Shown here: in pieces, positions 6,420 through 9,617 of the stretch
Layout of the letters: every line of letters begins with the position of its first letter
How positions within the stretch are numbered: position 1 is the first letter of the stretch
The notes under the pieces: model-generated
The model's database searches: none
What the model was told of the DNA's origin: nothing
Seen by the model: the letters and a program-made list of their open reading frames with translations, nothing else
Translations under genes and position numbers: made by a program
NCBI GenBank assembly: GCA_025937955.1
Contig: JAICQI010000165.1
Coordinates: 1-9,617 of the forward strand
Length of the DNA: 9,617 bases
Direction: 5' to 3'
DNA from: Pyrinomonadaceae bacterium
Lineage (GTDB): Bacteria; Acidobacteriota; Blastocatellia; Pyrinomonadales; Pyrinomonadaceae

Positions 6420-6484
6420 AACGAACTCCTTATTAAAAGCTCAAGATGATGGTGGAAAGACGCCAGCGGCGCGGCCTGGCCCCC

Positions 6485-6775
6485 TCAATGCCGCACCGCC
6501 TTTGCGCCACGTTTTTCCGCTACCAAATTCATCAAACACTTCGGACAGGTGCCGTGCGATTTCGACCGAATGTCCGGGTGCATTGGGCAAACGTAATGGA
6601 CCGAACGTCGCCGGCGGTTCTCTTTTTTACGCTTCTTCACCCGGTGCTGAGCCGCGCGCCGATCGGTACGTTGATCTTGTTCATGAATCGCAGATGCGCT
6701 CGGCAACTCACCGAATGTGAGTACAAGCATGACCGTGACTCCGAACGCTATCGCTCCGCATACTTTTTTCACCAT
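6485..6775 (-). CDS. Small secreted protein with heavy-metal-binding domain (CPMHP...CPxC)
   Basis: A 96-residue protein: signal peptide (MVKK, hydrophobic core about 6-21, likely cut after ASA at 27-29), a very basic linker (about 36-58, including KKRKKENRRRR), and a C-terminal heavy-metal-binding domain YVCPMHPDIR...GTCPKCLMNL (61-84). Cys63, Met65, His66, Cys77, Cys80 and Met82 are the expected ligands. This domain usually sits at the N-terminus of copper P-type ATPases or in copper-efflux proteins, where the pattern is CPxCGM; here the glycine before Met is Leu81. Standing alone behind a signal peptide, it would bind copper or another soft metal in the periplasm. The start at 6775 is chosen because GGGAGAAG (6781-6788) lies 5 nt upstream and the peptide then begins with a normal signal sequence; starts at 6790 and further upstream remain open. 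It sits between the propeller and diheme genes in the copper cluster. Confidence 0.8.
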   Translation of the reverse strand: MVKKVCGAIAFGVTVMLVLTFGELPSASAIHEQDQRTDRRAAQHRVKKRKKENRRRRSVHYVCPMHPDIRSKSHGTCPKCLMNLVAEKRGAKAVRH

Positions 6776-6780
6776 GCCAA

Positions 6781-6788
6781 CTTCTCCC
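6781..6788 (-). promoter_or_regulatory. Ribosome-binding site of the metal-binding protein gene
   Basis: GGGAGAAG on the minus strand, 5 nt before ATG 6775, supports this start over the longer open frame that begins at 6928 inside the propeller gene. Confidence 0.5.
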
Positions 6789-6826
6789 ATTGATGTCTTC
6801 TCCCTGGAAATGCGGCGACCTTGGTA

Positions 6827-6849
6827 GCTCACCGCACTCCAGAGTGAGC
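6827..6849. other. Intercistronic hairpin between propeller and metal-binding genes
   Basis: GCTCAC (6827-6832) pairs with GTGAGC (6844-6849), and CACTC (6835-6839) with GAGTG (6842-6846); the two stems share bases and exclude each other. It lies in the 82-bp gap just after the propeller stop. It may protect or process the mRNA; no T-run follows on the minus strand. Confidence 0.35.
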
Positions 6850-6857
6850 CCGCCTGA

Positions 6858-7814
6858 CTAACGTCTTGAAATCGAATCGCTGCCCGCGTTCGTAACCCAT
6901 ATGCCGCTCGGCGTAACGGCGACACCATAGGGACTAATTCCGACCTTCAAAGTGCTGACAACTGTGCCTTCCTTACCCAGCACAGAAACGCTATTGCTGC
7001 CGTTGTTGACAACCAGAACATCGCTCTCGTTAATGGCAATGCCTGCTGCGCCGTCGCCAACAACGGCCTTAGCGACGACAGCGCCGTCGTTCAGATCCAG
7101 CTTCATCACGGACCCGCTAAAGAAGTTCGTAACCCAAATGTTGGCCCCGTCAAAAGCCAGCCCGAATGGGCCATCACCCACGCCATAGGTGCCGAGCACT
7201 TCGCCTGTTGCGGACAGCTTCGTTACGGTATCGCTCTGATTGTTAGCCACCCAAATGTTTGTTCCGTCGGTGACCAGCGCTACCGGACGCTGGCCCACCT
7301 TGAACGTACCGAGCACCGCACCGTCACTAGACAGTTTTGTTACTGAGCTGTCCTTTTCATTCGCCACCCAAACGTACTTCCCGGCGATCAGTACCGCTTC
7401 CGGCCCATCGCCGGCGGCGAATGTTCCGAGCACTGCGCCATCTATCGATAGCTTCGTGACGGTGTCGTCGCCATTGTTCGCCACCCAAACGCTGACGCCG
7501 TCAGTGGCTACACCGATCGGATTCTTGCCGACGGCATACTTGCCCACCACTGTGCCATCTCCGGCCACCTTTATGACGCTATCGCTGAATTGGTTCGTCA
7601 CCCATACGTTGACACCATCAGAGGCAATACCGGTTGGGCCAGCGCCTGCACCGACCTCGATAGCTGATGACGCGTCATAGCTTGCAGGCTTCCTTATTGT
7701 CGTCAGACTCGTGCCCTCTGTCTGAGCAGATGACACGACCGGTGACAACAGCAGCGCAGCCGCCAAAAACAGTGTGTGCAACAGAAAATGTTTTCCTGGA
7801 CCATTCGCGCTCAT
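6858..7814 (-). CDS. Secreted seven-unit beta-propeller (YVTN/NHL-like)
   Basis: A 318-residue protein with a signal peptide (hydrophobic core about 10-24, cut near SSA at 28-30). The mature part is a very regular repeat: W-V-(A/T)-N marks each unit at Trp71, 110, 149, 188, 227, Leu267 (variant LVVN) and Trp306, that is every 39 residues with one step of 40. Units 2-4 share TKLSxxGxVLGT almost unchanged. Seven such marks fit a seven-bladed beta-propeller closed by joining the N- and C-terminal strands, since the chain ends 12 residues after the last Trp. Propellers of this type bind proteins, ligands or cofactors; no catalytic residues are evident. The ATG overlaps the SCO stop codon (ATGA at 7814-7811), and AAAGGAG (7822-7828) lies 7 nt upstream, so translation is probably coupled to the SCO chaperone. 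An upstream in-frame start (7844) inside the SCO gene is rejected because it would precede the signal peptide with a polar tail. Confidence 0.9.
   Translation of the reverse strand: MSANGPGKHFLLHTLFLAAALLLSPVVSSAQTEGTSLTTIRKPASYDASSAIEVGAGAGPTGIASDGVNVWVTNQFSDSVIKVAGDGTVVGKYAVGKNPIGVATDGVSVWVANNGDDTVTKLSIDGAVLGTFAAGDGPEAVLIAGKYVWVANEKDSSVTKLSSDGAVLGTFKVGQRPVALVTDGTNIWVANNQSDTVTKLSATGEVLGTYGVGDGPFGLAFDGANIWVTNFFSGSVMKLDLNDGAVVAKAVVGDGAAGIAINESDVLVVNNGSNSVSVLGKEGTVVSTLKVGISPYGVAVTPSGIWVTNAGSDSISRR
6897..7604 (-). repeat. In-frame 117-bp tandem repeat encoding the propeller units
   Basis: The tryptophan codon of each unit recurs at 7604, 7487, 7370, 7253 and 7136, exactly 117 bp apart, then after a 120-bp step and a further 117 bp at 6899. 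On the plus strand each copy shows CACCCA(A/T)A or a close variant around it. The similarity is highest in the three copies between about 7140 and 7490, suggesting fairly recent internal duplication. Confidence 0.85.
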
Positions 7815-8446
7815 TTTGATTCTCCTTTGCCGTTCTTCGGCCAATCCACCCAGCTAATTGATTCGGCCATCCAACTGGCCCTGGACAGCCCAGGGCATGA
7901 ACCCCACAGTTGGAGCGCTTCGTTCCCATAGCGAATGTTTCCAATGTGGTTCGATTTGTCGGCGTCCAATCTCGGGTCTGGGTCAGTGAATCCCAGGCTC
8001 CGCCGCAGCAATTCCATGTCGCCGGGAGTGCCGGTAAAAAACGTCCAACCCTTTTTCACACGGTAGGCTGAGGCATATCTCCGGAGCACTTCGGGTGAGT
8101 CTTCCTCGGGCTTAAGCGTGAAGGAGTACATGAAGATGTCTCGCCCGAGGCGAGCGCCGAGCAGGTTTTGAAGTCTCGCCAGATTCGCCGTGATGCCGGG
8201 ACAGACGCCAGCACACTTCACGTACATGAAGTTGATGACGACGATCTTGTCCTTGATGAGGTCATCGTAGAACCGTACCTGCTTACCGGTGTGAGTTGTG
8301 AGGAGGACATTCGGGAAATGACGTTTTCGTATACGCTCTCGCGCCGAGGTATTACCGGCCGGCGTTTTCTCCTGCGCCACAACCGCGCCGGCAAATGACG
8401 CCGTACCGAGTAGGGCCATTAGATGTCTTCTATTGATGTTCTGCAT
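7811..8446 (-). CDS. SCO1/SenC family copper chaperone
   Basis: A 211-residue thioredoxin-fold protein with the SCO copper site: CAGVC (Cys78, Cys82, the CxxxC motif) and His167 in DKSNHIGNIRYGN. Other family marks are VVINFMYVKC (69-78), the FTLKPEEDSPEVLRRYA stretch (109-125) and the late strand ESISWVDW (195-202). SCO proteins insert copper into, or reduce the thiols of, periplasmic copper sites, classically the CuA centre of cytochrome oxidase. No oxidase subunit is seen here, so the multicopper oxidase gene 34 bp upstream is the likely client. The N-terminus is a signal sequence with a twin-arginine-like start (NRRHLM, 5-10, then a hydrophobic stretch to about residue 24), so export by Tat is possible. 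ATG 8446 is chosen because AAAGGA lies 6 nt upstream; a GTG seven codons earlier is less likely. Its stop overlaps the propeller start. Confidence 0.93.
   Translation of the reverse strand: MQNINRRHLMALLGTASFAGAVVAQEKTPAGNTSARERIRKRHFPNVLLTTHTGKQVRFYDDLIKDKIVVINFMYVKCAGVCPGITANLARLQNLLGARLGRDIFMYSFTLKPEEDSPEVLRRYASAYRVKKGWTFFTGTPGDMELLRRSLGFTDPDPRLDADKSNHIGNIRYGNEALQLWGSCPGLSRASWMAESISWVDWPKNGKGESK
7822..7828 (-). promoter_or_regulatory. Ribosome-binding site of the propeller gene, inside the SCO coding end
   Basis: AAAGGAG on the minus strand lies 7 nt before ATG 7814, within the last codons of the SCO gene. Together with the ATGA overlap it fixes the propeller start and points to translational coupling. 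Confidence 0.7.
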
Positions 8447-8452
8447 AGCTAA

Positions 8453-8458
8453 TCCTTT
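8453..8458 (-). promoter_or_regulatory. Ribosome-binding site of the SCO gene
   Basis: AAAGGA on the minus strand, 6 nt before ATG 8446, in the 34-bp gap after the multicopper oxidase stop. Confidence 0.6.
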
Positions 8459-8480
8459 CTCAATCACGCGGAGCCGCCGA

Positions 8481-9617
8481 TTACGGATTGGTCTTCTTGT
8501 CTCCCGTGTCGTTGATCTCCAGGAGCACCATCATTGCGTGGTCTTCGTGAACGACGTTATGGCAGTGGATTGGGTATCGCCCGACGAAATCTCGGAAGCG
8601 AAAGAGCATCTCTCCCTGCATGTTATGCTCCAGCCTGAGAACATCCTTGCGTCCCGCCGTAATGAGCCCAGAGCTCTTGGGCGCTACGCCGTTGATCTTG
8701 AGCGTCTGGAATTCCTCGAAGTGCATGTGAATCGGGTGCTGCCACCCGCCGGAGTTGTTTTGGAAAATCCACTTCTCGACGGTGTTGCGCTTGACGGCGA
8801 ACCGTATGTCGTCGCAGGCTGCGAACTTACCGTTGACAGCCCACTGACCGTTATTTCTCTCGAATCGGAAAGTGCGCGTCACTACCGGAGTCGCGTTGGT
8901 GCTTGGGAAGTCGTAGAAATACACGGGCTGATTTGCGGGTATATTCGCGGGGTTAATGCTGTTATCAGCTACGACTGGACCATCAACCAGAATCTTCAGG
9001 ATCTTGTCTCCCTGTCCGGGACTGAAGACGTCGCCGGTCGGACCGCGCCCGTCCTCCTGCTCGAGGCGGTTCTCGATGTAGAAGGTCTTGCCCTGGAGTC
9101 CGGTGAAGTCAACGATCACATCCACCCGCTCTGCCACCGAGATGCGGCAGCCATTCGGTACCAGCACCGGCTTCTTCAGCAGGTTCCCATCAACGCTGAT
9201 CTGCCAGATCGATTTGCTCGAATTGTTACTCGGGTCCAGCAGAGATAATTGATAGAAGCGAGACGGACCCATGTTCAGCCAGCGGAAACGATAACGGCGT
9301 GGGCTGACGTGGAGTACTGGTTGAACCTTACCATTGACCAGCATCTTGTCTCCGAGGATGCCGTCGAGGTTGAAGAGATCGAAGGCCAGCTGATCGGTTT
9401 CCCTATCGTAAACAGCGTCGTTGAAGACCATGTTGATGTCATAGTCAGGAAAGCTCGGCAGACGGAAGCCTGTATTCTCGTTACCTGTGTCGTACGCAGA
9501 GTCTTCCGGATGGAACAGGTTGTACATCCCGGCGAGGCCCTTGTAGACATTCTGCGCTGTGTAATCGATGCGGTGGTCGTGGTACCAAAGCGTGTGCATC
9601 GACTCCTTGATGTCGCC
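8481..9617 (-). CDS. Multicopper oxidase, C-terminal 378 residues (5' end outside window)
   Basis: The frame is open to the right edge, so the first cupredoxin domain is mostly missing; the first ATG inside the window (9599) is an internal methionine. Present copper motifs: HTLWYHDH (His8, 13, 15 of the visible part) followed by QNVYKGLAGMY; HPIHMH (294-299); and HCHNVVHEDHAM (351-362), with type 1 ligands Cys352, His357 and Met362 as axial ligand. The middle domain shows LVNGKVQPVLHVSPRRYRFR. All trinuclear-cluster and type 1 ligands expected in this part are intact, so an active enzyme is likely. The layout recalls the CotA/phenoxazinone synthase/bilirubin oxidase group, which oxidises phenols, metals or pigments with O2 as acceptor. 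The substrate cannot be read from sequence. It is the first visible gene of the copper cluster; the operon promoter is not in the window. Confidence 0.95.
   Translation of the reverse strand, partial: GDIKESMHTLWYHDHRIDYTAQNVYKGLAGMYNLFHPEDSAYDTGNENTGFRLPSFPDYDINMVFNDAVYDRETDQLAFDLFNLDGILGDKMLVNGKVQPVLHVSPRRYRFRWLNMGPSRFYQLSLLDPSNNSSKSIWQISVDGNLLKKPVLVPNGCRISVAERVDVIVDFTGLQGKTFYIENRLEQEDGRGPTGDVFSPGQGDKILKILVDGPVVADNSINPANIPANQPVYFYDFPSTNATPVVTRTFRFERNNGQWAVNGKFAACDDIRFAVKRNTVEKWIFQNNSGGWQHPIHMHFEEFQTLKINGVAPKSSGLITAGRKDVLRLEHNMQGEMLFRFRDFVGRYPIHCHNVVHEDHAMMVLLEINDTGDKKTNP

Noticed and set aside
6776..6928. N-terminal extension of the metal-binding protein up to 6928
   Set aside because: It would overlap the propeller gene's end and place about 50 residues before a normal signal peptide; ATG 6775 with GGGAGAAG upstream explains the protein better.
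6897..7604. Regular 117-bp repeats as a possible CRISPR or satellite array
   Set aside because: The period is a multiple of three, the copies are divergent and wholly inside a coding frame; no conserved repeat with unique spacers.
7240..7680. 146-codon plus-strand open frame rich in Thr, Pro and Ser
   Set aside because: It is opposite the propeller gene; the 117-bp repeat keeps the antisense frame open and gives it a false repeat pattern.
8433..9248. 271-codon open frame on the plus strand
   Set aside because: Lies fully opposite the multicopper oxidase, whose copper motifs are intact; the plus-strand product has no recognisable family and is an antisense shadow.

Overview
The window reads as chromosomal DNA of a Gram-negative bacterium. 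Outer-membrane-type functions are implied by an Mla-like ABC ATPase, and a periplasmic copper/heme oxidation cluster fits that picture. The mixture (DsbA-NhaA fusion, SpoIIAA-like protein, SCO/multicopper oxidase/diheme cytochrome cluster) would suit a soil or sediment organism such as an Acidobacteriota member, but nothing in the window fixes the phylum. No rRNA, tRNA, CRISPR array, transposase or integrase was seen. Both ends cut through genes.

Left block, minus strand (1-2749): the first 97 codons of a zinc-dependent alcohol dehydrogenase; a 618-residue protein joining an N-terminal DsbA-like thioredoxin domain to a complete NhaA Na+/H+ antiporter; and a 143-residue soluble protein resembling general-stress (GSP17M-like) proteins.

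Middle block (2750-5000), visibly lower in G+C than the left block: a gene-poor stretch with two hairpins, then a divergent pair. The minus-strand member is a SpoIIAA/STAS-like protein of 125 residues, and the plus-strand member is an MlaF-like ABC ATPase. No permease or MCE subunit is present nearby. A possible 54-residue small protein follows on the plus strand. It is followed by a convergent intergenic region with a GC-rich hairpin.

Right block, minus strand (5001-9617): five tightly spaced genes that look like one operon read from right to left: a multicopper oxidase (5' end outside the window), a SCO1/SenC-type copper chaperone, a secreted seven-unit beta-propeller whose start overlaps the SCO stop codon (ATGA), a small secreted protein with a heavy-metal-binding CPMHP...CPxC domain, and a membrane-anchored diheme cytochrome of the MauG/cytochrome c peroxidase type. 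Together they suggest an exported copper- and heme-based redox module. In this reading SCO and the small metal-binding protein handle copper, the oxidase and diheme protein carry out redox chemistry, and the propeller is a scaffold or binding partner. The substrate cannot be read from the sequence.
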